NCBI GenBank assembly: GCA_029237735.1
Contig: JAQZBU010000036.1
Location: 1-47,697 of the forward strand
Reading direction: 5' to 3'
DNA from: Ramlibacter sp.
GTDB lineage: Bacteria; Pseudomonadota; Gammaproteobacteria; Burkholderiales; Burkholderiaceae_C
DNA length: 47,697 bases
Made by a program: the position numbers and the translations under genes. Shown here in pieces: positions 1 to 9,352 of this stretch. The notes beneath the pieces are model-generated. The model had not been told where the DNA came from. It searched no databases and saw nothing but the letters and a program-made list of their open reading frames with translations. Positions within the stretch are counted from its first letter, which is position 1, and every line of letters begins with the position of its first letter.

Positions 1-3000
1 ACCAACGTCGCCCTGCCCGCCGGCAGCAGCCTGCAGGTGTCCAGCGACGGCGGCGCCACCTGGGCCAGCGCCACCGTCTCCGGTACCACCTGGAGCTACG
101 TCGATCCGGTCTCCCATCCGACCAGCTTCAGCTACAGCGTGCGCGTGATCGACACCGCCGGCAACACCGGGCCGCTGGTGGCTACCCAGGCCATCGTCAT
201 CGACGCTGCGGCGCCGAACCAGCCAACGATCGGCTTAACCCGCGGAGACCAAGTGACTGGCACTGCCGAAGCGGGCATGTCGGTTCTCGTGACTGTCAAC
301 GGCACCTCGGCCGGAACCGTAACGGCAAACAGCCTGGGCCAATGGACGCTCGACCTGGTTCCGGATGCCGTGCACGGCGCCGTGATCGGTGCGCAGGCGC
401 AGGATGCCGCGGGAAACCTGAGCACCCAGGCGACAGCCATCGTCGATGCCTCCGCGATCATCCAGATCGATGGCACGCTCATGGGCGACAACTTGTTCAA
501 CAGCACCGAGGCGAATGCGGTTCAAGTGACAGGCACAAGCTCAGACGTGGAAGCGGGCCAGGTCGTGCAGGTCACATTGACCGACTCGTCTGGCAAAGTC
601 TTCCAGACAACGGCGACCGTGGGGATCGACGGTAGCTGGGCGACTGCTGGCGTTGACCTGCTGAGCGCCAGCTACGGCGTTATTGGAATCACGGCAAGTG
701 TGAGCGACCAGCTGGGAAATGCAGCATCAGCTAACGCCGCCACGCTCCGCTACGTCTTGCCTGTCGACATCATCGCCATCGACGAAGACCTCGGAATCCT
801 GGCCAATGACTTCCTGACCTCGGACAACGAGTTGACCGTGACCGGTACCGCGGATCCAACCGGCACCCTGACGCTGACGGGACCAGTCCGTTATTGGGGC
901 GATACGGGGGCCGTCGATGCAAATGGTGAGCCTGTGTTCGGCGAGTTGACCTACAACCTGAATCAGGTAGTGGAGATCGCTCCGGACGGCACTTGGCGCG
1001 CGGAACTGGTATTCGGTGCCGAAATGGAGGATCTGGCGGGTCTGCCGATTCCCCTGCTGGATACCACCGGCGGCCAGCCACCTTACGCATTGACCGCCAC
1101 ATGGAACATCGGGACCAGCAGCTTCGGCGATACGGCTTTCGTGTCGGTGGATACGGCAGCGCCCGATATGTTTGTGCAGGCTGTAGGCGCCACGTCCGAA
1201 CGCCAAACCAACACTTTCGTCAAGAACGATCAGGTATCGTCGCGGGTTGCCGGCTTGTCTGACGGCGGTTACGTGATTGTGTGGACCTCCGAAAGCCAGG
1301 ACAGCACATCGAGCACCGATGTGGGCCTGTATGGCCAACGCTACGATGCCTCTGGCAACCGCATCAACAGTGAGTTCCGCGTCAACACCACCCTCGCGCG
1401 CAACCAGGGCCGATTGACGAGCGGCGACTGGGAGGCCATGTTCGACGTAGTGTCGGACCCGACTACCGGCGGCTTCGCCGTAGTGTGGACTTCAACGCAG
1501 CCAGGCGGCTCCTACGATGTGAATACACCCACGGTCCCGGGCATCGGCGGCAGCAGGAACATCGTCGGTCAGCGATATGACGCCAACGGCCTGCCGATCA
1601 CGACGGACATCGACGGCAGCGGCGGCGCCTATGCGGCGACCAATGAATTCATCGTCAACTCGGCGTGGGACAGTACCACGACGAACGCATTGTTGCCGCG
1701 TGTCATCAACCTCGACAACGGCAACTACGCCGTGGTCTGGGTGTCCAACGCCAACGCCACGACGGGGATGGGCTACGACGTGCGCACGCAGTTGTTCGAC
1801 GCCTCCTGGAAGCGCATCGGCGGCGAAATTTCCGTTACCAACGAAAGATACAACCAGGGCTATTTGGCGCAAGCCGACAGCTACAGCACCAATGTCGACA
1901 TCGACAATTTGGCCATCACCGCCAAGAGTGGTGGCGGCTTCATGGTCAGCTGGAGCGGCACGGATCCGATTCTGTCCACTTCGTCTCTCAGCAACGCCAA
2001 CATTTATTCGGCCACATTCAACAGCGCTGGCGTGGCTGTCGGGACCCGCGTGCAGGTCAACACCGGTACGACAAGCAACCAGTTAGCGCCTGTCTCGGCC
2101 ACGCTGAACGACGGCAGCAGCGTCGTGGCCTGGGTATCGAACCAAACCGGGACCTACGACGTTTATAGCCAACGTTACGACGCCGCAGGCGTTGGCATCG
2201 GTGGTGAAACCCGAGTCAACGTCACCGTGGCCGGCAACCAGGGCACCCTTAGCGACATTCAGAAGGAATTGGCAGTCACGGCCCTGAGCAACGGTGGCTA
2301 TGTCGTAGTGTGGGCCGGTCGAGGCACTGCAAGCACGACGAACGACAACGTGTACATGAGGGTGTACTCTGCCGCAGGTACCCCCCTGTCGTCGCAGGAC
2401 ACGGTCATCAACCAAGTAGTCAAGGGCACCCAGATGATGCCGGCCGTGGCGGCCCTGGAGGGCGGCGGCTTCGTCGTCACATGGTCCTCGCAGTACGGCG
2501 GCACCGACCAGGGCACGGACTACGCCATCATGCAGCGCGCCTACAACGATGACGGCACACTGCGCCCGCAGGCACTGGATTCTGCTGAGCTGCTGGTCAA
2601 TGTGGGCGCCACGACCAACAGTCAATACGGCACGAGCGTGTCCGCGTCGCCCGTCACCGGCAATGTTGCGGTGAGCTGGACCGCCCGCAGCGGTACCGGC
2701 GGATACGGGATCAGCACGACTGAGACAACCCAGGCTGCGCTGTTTGACCGGGGCGGCCGCAAGATCGCCGACTTCCAGGTGGCCAACATCGCGGGCGACG
2801 ACGGCAGCTTCAGCGGCGCAGCAGGCAAGGGTGCCCAGATGCTGGCGCTGTCCAATGGCAACTATGTGTTGGTGCGCGAAGCTCAAGGGGCCACAGTCGG
2901 CGACGTCTGGGCTTCGATCTATGGTCCTAACGGCGCGGTGGTCAAGACGGACTTCCTGGCAATCAGTTCAAATGCGCTAGAGCAGAACGGCCCAGCGGGC

Positions 3001-4860
3001 CTGGTCGAACTCAAGGACGCCACCGGCGCATCGACCGGTCAATGGGTCATGCTGTACATCGGCAGGGCCGGGACTCCCATGCAGCCACAGCTCGGCATCT
3101 TCAATGCCGACGGGAGCGACGCGCTGCTCACCCCCGACATAATTGTTTCTTCCCATGGCGCCACATCCGCAACCGGTCAGGGGCTCATCAACACGGGCGC
3201 ATGGGAATCCACGGCCCACATGGCGTCCTCGAATGGCCGCTTCGCGGTCGTATGGTCCGATGCAGTCAAAGAGGGCGGCGATGCCAGTGGAGATGCCGTC
3301 TACATGCGCATCTTCTCGAATGACGGTACGAAGCTAGGCTCGGAAATTCAGGTCAACGTCGAGACGACCAACAATCAATCCGCACCCAAGATCGCCGCAC
3401 TGTCCGATGGCAGTTTCCTGGTCACCTGGGTCGACAACCATGTGTCTGCGACCAACTACGACGTTTACATGCAGCGCTTTGCCGCCGATGGATCGCGCCT
3501 GAGCTCTGCCGATCAGTTGGTGACGGGCGGATTCACCACCGGCAACCAAGGCGTTTACGGCACGGCCAACGCGGAACGCGCGCAACAGCACGACGTGATA
3601 GCTCTCGCCGGTGGCGGCTGGGTCGTCAGCTTCGTCGACAACAGCGCCGGCACCGGCACCCGCAACGTCCTTGCAAACATCTACGACGCCGCTGGCAACC
3701 TGATGAGCTTCAACCTTCAGCTCGCCAGCGTGTTCGCCGGAACTGACGAGTACTACCCCAGCCTCGCACCCTTGGCCAACGGCGGCTTCGTGGCGAGTTG
3801 GACGAGCACAAATCTGGTCCTGGGGGATACCTCGGGCACAGGCACATACATGCGCTATTTCGACGAGTGCGGCAACGTGCGCTCGTTGAGCGAATACGAG
3901 GCCGGGGGCACCCCCATTGCCATCGAACCCGGAATGCTGGTGGGAGGTTCGACCAACGCCGACGCCTACAACCAGGCCCGCAAGGACGCGGATCCCACCT
4001 TCGACATCCCGACCGACGGGATGAGCGCCAATGGCGACACTCCGTCGACCCTGTGGAAGGCAGAAGTCAACATTCTCAACTACCAGCAAGGTGACGTGCT
4101 GGGATGGGACGCCGGCGCGGCCGCTGCAGCTGGCATCGCGGCAACCTACGACGGCGCCGGCCATCTCGTGATGGTTTTGGGTGCGGCTACCACGATCAAC
4201 GACATCGAAGCCGTGTTGCGGTCCGTTACTTACTCAGGCGGTGCGACGCCGGCGGCAGGCGATCGCGCCATCCAGTTCGCACTGATAGACAAAGCAGGCG
4301 CGACCACAACGCAGGAATCAGGCATCACGGTGGAATCGTCCACGCTCGGCTTGACCGGCACCCCGGGCGACGACGTTTTGACTGGCGGAAACGGCAGCGA
4401 CGGCATCGTCGGGATGGGCGGGGTCGACACCCTGCACGGCGGCAGCGGTGACGATCGCATTTACGTGTCGAGCACTGCGCTGGCCGGCCAGTACGATGGT
4501 GACCAGGGGTTCGACACACTGGTGCTGGATTTCACAGGCACCCAAAGCGTGAATTTGAGCGCTCTGGTGGGCCACGCGCACGGCATCGAGCGCATCGACC
4601 TGGGAAACACGAGTTTCGTGTCCAACAGCACGAGCCTTCGCATCGATGATCTCTCCAACATCACATCCATCGTGGATGCCGGCGTCACGCGTCTGCTGGT
4701 CCAGGGCAGCGCCAATGACAGTGTCGCGCTCGCCACCTCGTTGAATCTGACGAAGGTGGCCGTGACTTCCGAGGATCATGTCTATTTCGACATCTACCAG
4801 ACAGCGGGCAACGATGTACAGCTCTGGCTTCAGCAAGGCATGGCTGTTAGCCAGGTTTGA
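1..4860 (+). CDS. Giant RTX-type repeat adhesin/exoprotein, 3' part (5' end outside window)
   Basis: The frame is open from base 1, so the gene begins upstream; about 1619 C-terminal residues are visible. The first ~250 visible residues hold bacterial Ig-like units of the LapA/BapA kind (for example VTVNGTSAGTVTANSLGQW near residue 95). From about residue 420 to 1270 there are roughly a dozen degenerate copies of a unit centred on G-G-[FY]-V-V-x-W-[TV]-S (GGYVIVWTS, GGFVVTWSS, GGFVASWTS). Near residue 1453 a glycine/aspartate-rich stretch (GTPGDDVLTGG, then GGSGDDRIYV) resembles RTX calcium-binding nonapeptides, followed by about 140 residues that may carry a type I secretion signal. Such proteins are exported by a TolC-linked ABC exporter and act at the surface in adhesion or biofilm; that role is inferred from architecture. 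No exporter genes lie in the window. Confidence 0.8.
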   Translation, partial: TNVALPAGSSLQVSSDGGATWASATVSGTTWSYVDPVSHPTSFSYSVRVIDTAGNTGPLVATQAIVIDAAAPNQPTIGLTRGDQVTGTAEAGMSVLVTVNGTSAGTVTANSLGQWTLDLVPDAVHGAVIGAQAQDAAGNLSTQATAIVDASAIIQIDGTLMGDNLFNSTEANAVQVTGTSSDVEAGQVVQVTLTDSSGKVFQTTATVGIDGSWATAGVDLLSASYGVIGITASVSDQLGNAASANAATLRYVLPVDIIAIDEDLGILANDFLTSDNELTVTGTADPTGTLTLTGPVRYWGDTGAVDANGEPVFGELTYNLNQVVEIAPDGTWRAELVFGAEMEDLAGLPIPLLDTTGGQPPYALTATWNIGTSSFGDTAFVSVDTAAPDMFVQAVGATSERQTNTFVKNDQVSSRVAGLSDGGYVIVWTSESQDSTSSTDVGLYGQRYDASGNRINSEFRVNTTLARNQGRLTSGDWEAMFDVVSDPTTGGFAVVWTSTQPGGSYDVNTPTVPGIGGSRNIVGQRYDANGLPITTDIDGSGGAYAATNEFIVNSAWDSTTTNALLPRVINLDNGNYAVVWVSNANATTGMGYDVRTQLFDASWKRIGGEISVTNERYNQGYLAQADSYSTNVDIDNLAITAKSGGGFMVSWSGTDPILSTSSLSNANIYSATFNSAGVAVGTRVQVNTGTTSNQLAPVSATLNDGSSVVAWVSNQTGTYDVYSQRYDAAGVGIGGETRVNVTVAGNQGTLSDIQKELAVTALSNGGYVVVWAGRGTASTTNDNVYMRVYSAAGTPLSSQDTVINQVVKGTQMMPAVAALEGGGFVVTWSSQYGGTDQGTDYAIMQRAYNDDGTLRPQALDSAELLVNVGATTNSQYGTSVSASPVTGNVAVSWTARSGTGGYGISTTETTQAALFDRGGRKIADFQVANIAGDDGSFSGAAGKGAQMLALSNGNYVLVREAQGATVGDVWASIYGPNGAVVKTDFLAISSNALEQNGPAGLVELKDATGASTGQWVMLYIGRAGTPMQPQLGIFNADGSDALLTPDIIVSSHGATSATGQGLINTGAWESTAHMASSNGRFAVVWSDAVKEGGDASGDAVYMRIFSNDGTKLGSEIQVNVETTNNQSAPKIAALSDGSFLVTWVDNHVSATNYDVYMQRFAADGSRLSSADQLVTGGFTTGNQGVYGTANAERAQQHDVIALAGGGWVVSFVDNSAGTGTRNVLANIYDAAGNLMSFNLQLASVFAGTDEYYPSLAPLANGGFVASWTSTNLVLGDTSGTGTYMRYFDECGNVRSLSEYEAGGTPIAIEPGMLVGGSTNADAYNQARKDADPTFDIPTDGMSANGDTPSTLWKAEVNILNYQQGDVLGWDAGAAAAAGIAATYDGAGHLVMVLGAATTINDIEAVLRSVTYSGGATPAAGDRAIQFALIDKAGATTTQESGITVESSTLGLTGTPGDDVLTGGNGSDGIVGMGGVDTLHGGSGDDRIYVSSTALAGQYDGDQGFDTLVLDFTGTQSVNLSALVGHAHGIERIDLGNTSFVSNSTSLRIDDLSNITSIVDAGVTRLLVQGSANDSVALATSLNLTKVAVTSEDHVYFDIYQTAGNDVQLWLQQGMAVSQV

Positions 4861-4871
4861 GCAGGGAATGG

Positions 4872-4896
4872 CTGCCATCGCGTATCGCGATGGCAG
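4872..4896. terminator. Hairpin downstream of the adhesin
   Basis: A perfect 11-bp inverted repeat (CTGCCATCGCG / CGCGATGGCAG) with a 3-base TAT loop lies 11 bases after the adhesin stop codon. There is no clear T-run on the plus strand, so it may act as a transcript-stabilising hairpin or an imperfect terminator. Its stem shares the GCCATCG core with the next hairpin. Confidence 0.5.
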
Positions 4897-4920
4897 AATC
4901 TACCCGCTTGTAGGAAAATA

Positions 4921-4953
4921 GGCAGAGCCATCGTGATGCACGATGGCTCTGCC
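4921..4953. terminator. Strong 15-bp hairpin between adhesin and LysR gene
   Basis: A perfect 15-bp inverted repeat (GGCAGAGCCATCGTG / CACGATGGCTCTGCC) has a 3-base ATG loop. It ends two bases before the ATG chosen for the LysR gene, so in a readthrough transcript it would sequester that gene's translation start region. On the minus strand it is followed by TATTTTCC, a weak T-tract. The likely role is transcription termination or insulation between the adhesin and the regulator; this is inferred. Confidence 0.55.
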
Positions 4954-4955
4954 CT

Positions 4956-5897
4956 ATGCGCCCCACCGAACGCTCCTTCGCCCGCCGGATTGACTTGACC
5001 TCGCTGCAGCTCTTTGTCGCTGTGTGCGAGCTGGGCTCCATCGGCCGCGCGGCAGAGCGCGAGTTCATTGCCGCTTCCGCGGTAAGCAAGCGACTGTCGG
5101 ACCTGGAAGCGACGCTCGAGACGGCACTTCTCTATCGCCACACGCGAGGCGTCGATCTCACGCCGGCCGGCGAAAGCCTGCTGCACCATGCACGCTCGGT
5201 GCTGTTCAGCCTGGAAAAGATGCAAGCGGAACTCTCCGACTACGCCGATGGCGTGCGTGGCCACGTCCGCGTCCACGCCAACATCTCGGCGATTGTGCAG
5301 TTCCTACCCGAAGACCTGGGCGACTTCTGCCGCGAGCACCCGCAGGTCAAGATTGATCTGGAAGAACACCTATCGAGTGAGATCGTGCGCGCTGTACAGG
5401 AGGGCGCTGCCGACCTGGGCATATGCAACACGCGCATCCTCGCTTCGGGCCACGAACTGCAGGTGCAGCCCTACCGGCACGACGAGCTAGTGCTCATCGT
5501 GCCGCGCGGCCATGCTTTGGCGCGACGCAAATCGGTTCAATTCGTGCAGACGCTCGACTACGACCACGTCGGGCTGCACGCCAATAGCTCCATCTACCTT
5601 GCCATGCGCGAAGCGGCCGCCGCCGAGGACCGAACCATCAAATTGCGCATCCATGTCACGGGGCTCGACGCCATGTGCCGCATGATCCACAACGGCCTGG
5701 GCGTGGGCGTGATGCCGCGCCGCGCCTTCGAGCTGATGCACGGCGTCGGCAACCTTGAATGCGTGCAACTCACCGATGCGTGGGCCAGGCGCAGTATCGA
5801 CCTCGTCGCGCGCGACTTTTCCACACTCCCCGTCACCGGCCGCCTGCTCGTGCAGCACCTAGCCGCCCGCGTGGATGAGCCTGTACCGCCGCATTGA
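4956..5897 (+). CDS. LysR-family transcriptional regulator
   Basis: This 313-residue protein has the usual LysR length and layout. An N-terminal winged helix-turn-helix spans about residues 14-75 (LTSLQLFVAVCELGSIGRAA, then AVSKRLSDLE) and a periplasmic-binding-like effector domain spans about 95-300. It lies immediately upstream of leuC in the same direction, so it might regulate the leu genes or a target elsewhere; no ligand can be deduced. The start is uncertain: ATG 4956 directly abuts a 15-bp hairpin and no clean Shine-Dalgarno is visible, and an in-frame TTG at 4995 would begin at the canonical LTSLQLF. I keep the ATG. Confidence 0.85.
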   Translation: MRPTERSFARRIDLTSLQLFVAVCELGSIGRAAEREFIAASAVSKRLSDLEATLETALLYRHTRGVDLTPAGESLLHHARSVLFSLEKMQAELSDYADGVRGHVRVHANISAIVQFLPEDLGDFCREHPQVKIDLEEHLSSEIVRAVQEGAADLGICNTRILASGHELQVQPYRHDELVLIVPRGHALARRKSVQFVQTLDYDHVGLHANSSIYLAMREAAAAEDRTIKLRIHVTGLDAMCRMIHNGLGVGVMPRRAFELMHGVGNLECVQLTDAWARRSIDLVARDFSTLPVTGRLLVQHLAARVDEPVPPH

Positions 5898-5930
5898 ATG
5901 AATAGAATCGTATCCACTCCGGAAGTACCC

Positions 5931-7352
5931 ATGGGCAAAACTCTCTACGACAAGATCTGGGACGAACACGTCGTCCACACCGAGGAGGACGGCACCGCCA
6001 TCCTCTACATCGACCGCCACCTGGTCCATGAAGTCACCAGCCCGCAGGCGTTCGAAGGCCTGCGCGAGGCCGGCCGCAAGGTCTGGCGCATCAGCTCCAT
6101 CGTGGCCACGGCCGACCACAACACCCCCACCACCGGCTGGGAGCTCGGGTACGACGGCATCACCGACCCGATCAGCAAGGAGCAGGTGACCACGCTGGAC
6201 AAGAACATCGGCGAGTTCGGCTCGGCCGCCTACTTCCCGTTCCTTTCAAAGCGTCAGGGGATCGTCCACGTGATCGGCCCCGAGCAGGGTGCAACACTGC
6301 CGGGCATGACGGTGGTCTGCGGCGACTCGCACACGTCCACGCACGGCGCATTCGGCGCGCTCGCGCACGGCATCGGCACCAGCGAGGTCGAGCACGTGAT
6401 GGCTACGCAGACGTTGCTGGCCAAGAAGGCGAAGAACCTGCTTGTCAAGGTCGAGGGTAAGCTCGCGCCAGGCGTCACGGCCAAGGACATCGTGCTGGCC
6501 ATCATCGGCCGCATCGGCACCGCGGGCGGCACGGGTTACACGATCGAGTTTGCGGGTTCCGCGATCCGGTCGCTGTCGATGGAAGGGCGCATGACGGTGT
6601 GCAACATGGCGATCGAAGCCGGCGCCCGCGCGGGCCTGGTCGCGGTGGACCAAAAAACCATCGATTACGTGAAGGGCCGGCCCCTGTCGCCCAAGGGCTT
6701 GGAGTGGGAACAGGCCGTTGCCTACTGGAACACACTGCACTCCGACGCCGACGCCAAGTTCGACACGGTCGTGGAGCTCGACGCCGCGAAGATCATCCCG
6801 CAAGTCACCTGGGGCACGTCGCCCGAGATGGTGCTCGGCATTGACAGCCGCGTGCCGGACCCCGACAAGGAAAAGGACCCGAGCAAGCGCGGCGCCATCG
6901 AGCGCGCCCTTACCTACATGGGCCTCGAGCCCGGCAAGCCGCTGAACGACATCTACGTCGACAAGGTGTTCATCGGCTCGTGCACCAACAGTCGCATCGA
7001 GGACATGCGCGAAGCCGCGGCCGTGGTGAAGAAGTTGGGGCAGAAAGTTGCGAAGAACGTCAAGCTGGCGATGGTCGTGCCCGGCTCCGGCCTGGTGAAG
7101 GAGCAGGCGGAGCGCGAAGGCCTGCACGAGATCTTCAAGGCCGCCGGCTTCGAGTGGCGCGAACCAGGCTGCTCCATGTGCCTGGCGATGAACGCCGACC
7201 GGCTGGAGCCCGGCGAGCGCTGCGCGTCCACGAGCAATCGCAATTTCGAGGGCCGTCAGGGCGCTGGCGGCCGCACTCACCTGGTCAGCCCCGCAATGGC
7301 CGCAGCGGCAGCGGTCCATGGCCATTTCGTCGACGTCCGCCAGTTTGCCTGA
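5931..7352 (+). CDS. leuC: 3-isopropylmalate dehydratase large subunit
   Basis: LeuC pairs with LeuD to isomerise 2-isopropylmalate to 3-isopropylmalate in leucine biosynthesis; it belongs to the aconitase superfamily. The 473-residue length is normal. The three [4Fe-4S] ligand cysteines are present at about Cys351 ([11 protein letters not shown]), Cys414 and Cys417 ([10 protein letters not shown]). The N-terminus [10 protein letters not shown] and the motif [14 protein letters not shown] are typical. I chose ATG 5931 over the in-frame ATG at 5898 because family members start at [10 protein letters not shown] and GGAAG sits 5 bases upstream. It is followed by a small lipoprotein gene, then leuD and leuB, an arrangement common in Comamonadaceae. 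Confidence 0.97.
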   Translation: MGKTLYDKIWDEHVVHTEEDGTAILYIDRHLVHEVTSPQAFEGLREAGRKVWRISSIVATADHNTPTTGWELGYDGITDPISKEQVTTLDKNIGEFGSAAYFPFLSKRQGIVHVIGPEQGATLPGMTVVCGDSHTSTHGAFGALAHGIGTSEVEHVMATQTLLAKKAKNLLVKVEGKLAPGVTAKDIVLAIIGRIGTAGGTGYTIEFAGSAIRSLSMEGRMTVCNMAIEAGARAGLVAVDQKTIDYVKGRPLSPKGLEWEQAVAYWNTLHSDADAKFDTVVELDAAKIIPQVTWGTSPEMVLGIDSRVPDPDKEKDPSKRGAIERALTYMGLEPGKPLNDIYVDKVFIGSCTNSRIEDMREAAAVVKKLGQKVAKNVKLAMVVPGSGLVKEQAEREGLHEIFKAAGFEWREPGCSMCLAMNADRLEPGERCASTSNRNFEGRQGAGGRTHLVSPAMAAAAAVHGHFVDVRQFA

Positions 7353-7370
7353 GAGAAAAAAGACGAAACC

Positions 7371-7499
7371 ATGAAGACCATTGCCAAATGGGTTGCACTG
7401 TCGTTCGCGCTGGCGCTTGCCGGCTGCAATACGGTCAAGGGGTTCGGCCAGGACCTCCAGAAAGTGGGCGACAAGATCGAGGAAAAGGCGAAGAAGTAA
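7371..7499 (+). CDS. Entericidin A/B-family small lipoprotein
   Basis: A 42-residue ORF with an N-terminal signal and lipobox: MKTIAKWVALSFALALAGCN. The LAGC motif predicts lipidation at Cys19. The mature part is a short amphipathic, lysine-rich helix (VKGFGQDLQKVGDKIEEKAK) typical of entericidin EcnA/EcnB proteins. It sits 18 bases after leuC with an AAAGACGAAACC leader, and its stop codon ends one base before the leuD ATG, so translation is probably coupled within the leu operon. Entericidins were described as a toxin/antidote lipoprotein pair in E. coli; only one member is present here, so a bacteriolytic role is not established. Confidence 0.85.
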   Translation: MKTIAKWVALSFALALAGCNTVKGFGQDLQKVGDKIEEKAKK

Positions 7500-8150
7500 A
7501 TGCAAAAATTCACAGTACACAAGGGCCTCGTGGCACCGATGGACCGCGAGAACGTCGACACCGACGCGATCATCCCCAAGCAGTTCCTGAAGTCGATCCG
7601 CAAGACCGGTTTCGGGCAAAACCTGTTCGACGAGTGGCGCTATCTCGACCACGGCGAGCCCGGCCAGGACCCGGCCACCCGCAAGCCCAACCCGGACTTC
7701 GTTCTGAACCAGCCGCGTTACAAGGGCGCGTCCATCCTGCTGGCACGCAAGAACTTCGGCTGCGGCTCTTCGCGCGAACACGCGCCATGGGCGCTGGATC
7801 AGTACGGCTTTCGCGCCATCATCGCGCCCAGTTTCGCCGACATCTTCTTCAACAACTGCTTCAAGAACGGCCTGCTGCCCATCGTCCTGCCAGAGTTGCA
7901 AGTGTCGGCGTTGTTCGACGAGGCGCTGGCTTTCCCCGGCTACCAGCTCACCATCGACCTGGAGCGCCAGGTCATCGTCAAGCCACAGGGCGAAGAGCTC
8001 GCGTTCGAAGTCCAGGGATTCCGCAAGTTCTGCCTGACCAACGGCTTCGATGACATTGGCCTGACCTTGCGCCAGTCCGACAAGATCAAGGCCTTCGAGG
8101 CGCAGCGCCTCGCGCAAAAACCGTGGTTGGCCCACACCCTGGTGGGCTGA
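7500..8150 (+). CDS. leuD: 3-isopropylmalate dehydratase small subunit
   Basis: LeuD is the small, swivelling subunit of isopropylmalate isomerase and works with LeuC in leucine biosynthesis. At 216 residues it matches the proteobacterial LeuD length. The family motifs [16 protein letters not shown] near the N-terminus and [15 protein letters not shown] around residues 82-96 are intact. Its ATG starts directly after the stop of the entericidin-like ORF, and leuB follows 24 bases later, so the three leu genes appear to be one transcriptional unit. Confidence 0.97.
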   Translation: MQKFTVHKGLVAPMDRENVDTDAIIPKQFLKSIRKTGFGQNLFDEWRYLDHGEPGQDPATRKPNPDFVLNQPRYKGASILLARKNFGCGSSREHAPWALDQYGFRAIIAPSFADIFFNNCFKNGLLPIVLPELQVSALFDEALAFPGYQLTIDLERQVIVKPQGEELAFEVQGFRKFCLTNGFDDIGLTLRQSDKIKAFEAQRLAQKPWLAHTLVG

Positions 8151-8174
8151 GCCCGCCTCTTTCGAAATACAAAC

Positions 8175-9269
8175 ATGAAAATCGCAGTTCTGCCGGGTGA
8201 CGGCATTGGCACGGAAATCGTCGCGGAGGCCGTGAAAGTCCTGCAAGCGCTGGACCTGAAGTTCGAGATGGAAACGGCCTTGGTGGGCGGCGCGGCCTAC
8301 GAGGCCCACGGCCATCCACTCCCCGAGTCGACTCTCGAGCTGGCCAAGGAAGCCGACGCGGTGTTGTTCGGCGCCGTCGGTGACTGGAAGTACGACAAGC
8401 TTGACCGCCCGCTGCGCCCCGAGCAGGCGGTATTGGGCCTGCGCAAGAACCTCGGCCTGTTCGCCAACTTCCGGCCCGCCATCTGCTACGACGAACTCGT
8501 GGGAGCCTCCAGCCTGAAGCCGGAGCTGGTTTCCGGGCTGGACATCCTCATCATCCGCGAGCTGACGGGCGATATCTACTTCGGACAGCCTCGCGGCCGC
8601 CGCACTGCCGTGGACGGGCACTTCCCCGGCGCCGAGGAAGCGTTCGACACCATGCGCTATTCGCGCCCGGAAATCGAGCGCATCGCCCACGTCGCTTTCC
8701 AGGCAGCGCGCAAGCGAAGCAAGCGCGTGACCAGCGTGGACAAGGCCAACGTGTTGGAGACTTTCCAGCTCTGGAAGGACGTCGTGACCGAGGTAGGCAA
8801 GGAGTACCCTGACGTGGCGCTCGACCACATGTACGTGGACAACGCCGCCATGCAATTGGTCAAGGCGCCCAAGAAATTCGACGTCGTCGTCACCGGCAAC
8901 ATGTTCGGCGACATCCTCTCGGACGAAGCCGCCATGCTCACGGGTTCCATCGGCATGCTGCCCTCGGCCAGCCTGAACGCATCGAGCCAGGGCCTGTACG
9001 AGCCGAGCCATGGCAGCGCGCCCGACATCGCCGGCAAAGGGATTGCCAATCCTTTGGCTACAATATTGTCTGCTGCCATGATGCTCCGCTTTTCGCTCGA
9101 CCAACCCGAAGCTGCCGACCGTATCGAGTCCGCGGTGAAGGACGTGCTCGCCTCCGGTCTGCGCACGGTGGACATCTTTTCCGAAGGCACGAAGAAGGTC
9201 GGCACCCGCGAGATGGGCGACGCCGTGGTTGCCGCGATCACCACCACCAAGAAGATTACCAAGAGCTAG
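8175..9269 (+). CDS. leuB: 3-isopropylmalate dehydrogenase
   Basis: LeuB oxidises 3-isopropylmalate with NAD+ and Mg2+/Mn2+, giving the 2-oxoisocaproate precursor of leucine. The 364-residue protein carries the isocitrate/isopropylmalate dehydrogenase features: the N-terminal [11 protein letters not shown] motif and the signature [20 protein letters not shown] near residues 242-261, which includes metal-binding aspartates. It is the last leu gene here. The following 83-base gap holds an 18-base palindrome and then the asd start. Confidence 0.97.
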   Translation: MKIAVLPGDGIGTEIVAEAVKVLQALDLKFEMETALVGGAAYEAHGHPLPESTLELAKEADAVLFGAVGDWKYDKLDRPLRPEQAVLGLRKNLGLFANFRPAICYDELVGASSLKPELVSGLDILIIRELTGDIYFGQPRGRRTAVDGHFPGAEEAFDTMRYSRPEIERIAHVAFQAARKRSKRVTSVDKANVLETFQLWKDVVTEVGKEYPDVALDHMYVDNAAMQLVKAPKKFDVVVTGNMFGDILSDEAAMLTGSIGMLPSASLNASSQGLYEPSHGSAPDIAGKGIANPLATILSAAMMLRFSLDQPEAADRIESAVKDVLASGLRTVDIFSEGTKKVGTREMGDAVVAAITTTKKITKS

Positions 9270-9293
9270 CAAGCTCCGGTTCGTCGCGCGCCC

Positions 9294-9311
9294 CCGGCTC
9301 GTACGAGCCGG
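9294..9311. terminator. Short palindrome after leuB
   Basis: CCGGCTCGTACGAGCCGG is a perfect palindrome, able to form a 7-bp GC-rich stem with a GTAC tetraloop. It lies 25 bases downstream of the leuB stop and 42 bases before asd. The plus strand continues AGACCAAAAGG with no T-run, so it is at most a weak attenuator or mRNA-end hairpin. Confidence 0.35.
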
Positions 9312-9352
9312 AGACCAAAAGGTTTGATTCAACTTTTGAAAAGGGCGACGAC

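Noticed and set aside
5898-5930. In-frame ATG 5898 as the leuC start
   Set aside because: It adds 11 residues not found in LeuC, overlaps the LysR stop region, and the downstream ATG 5931 has a proper GGAAG ribosome-binding site and the family N-terminus.
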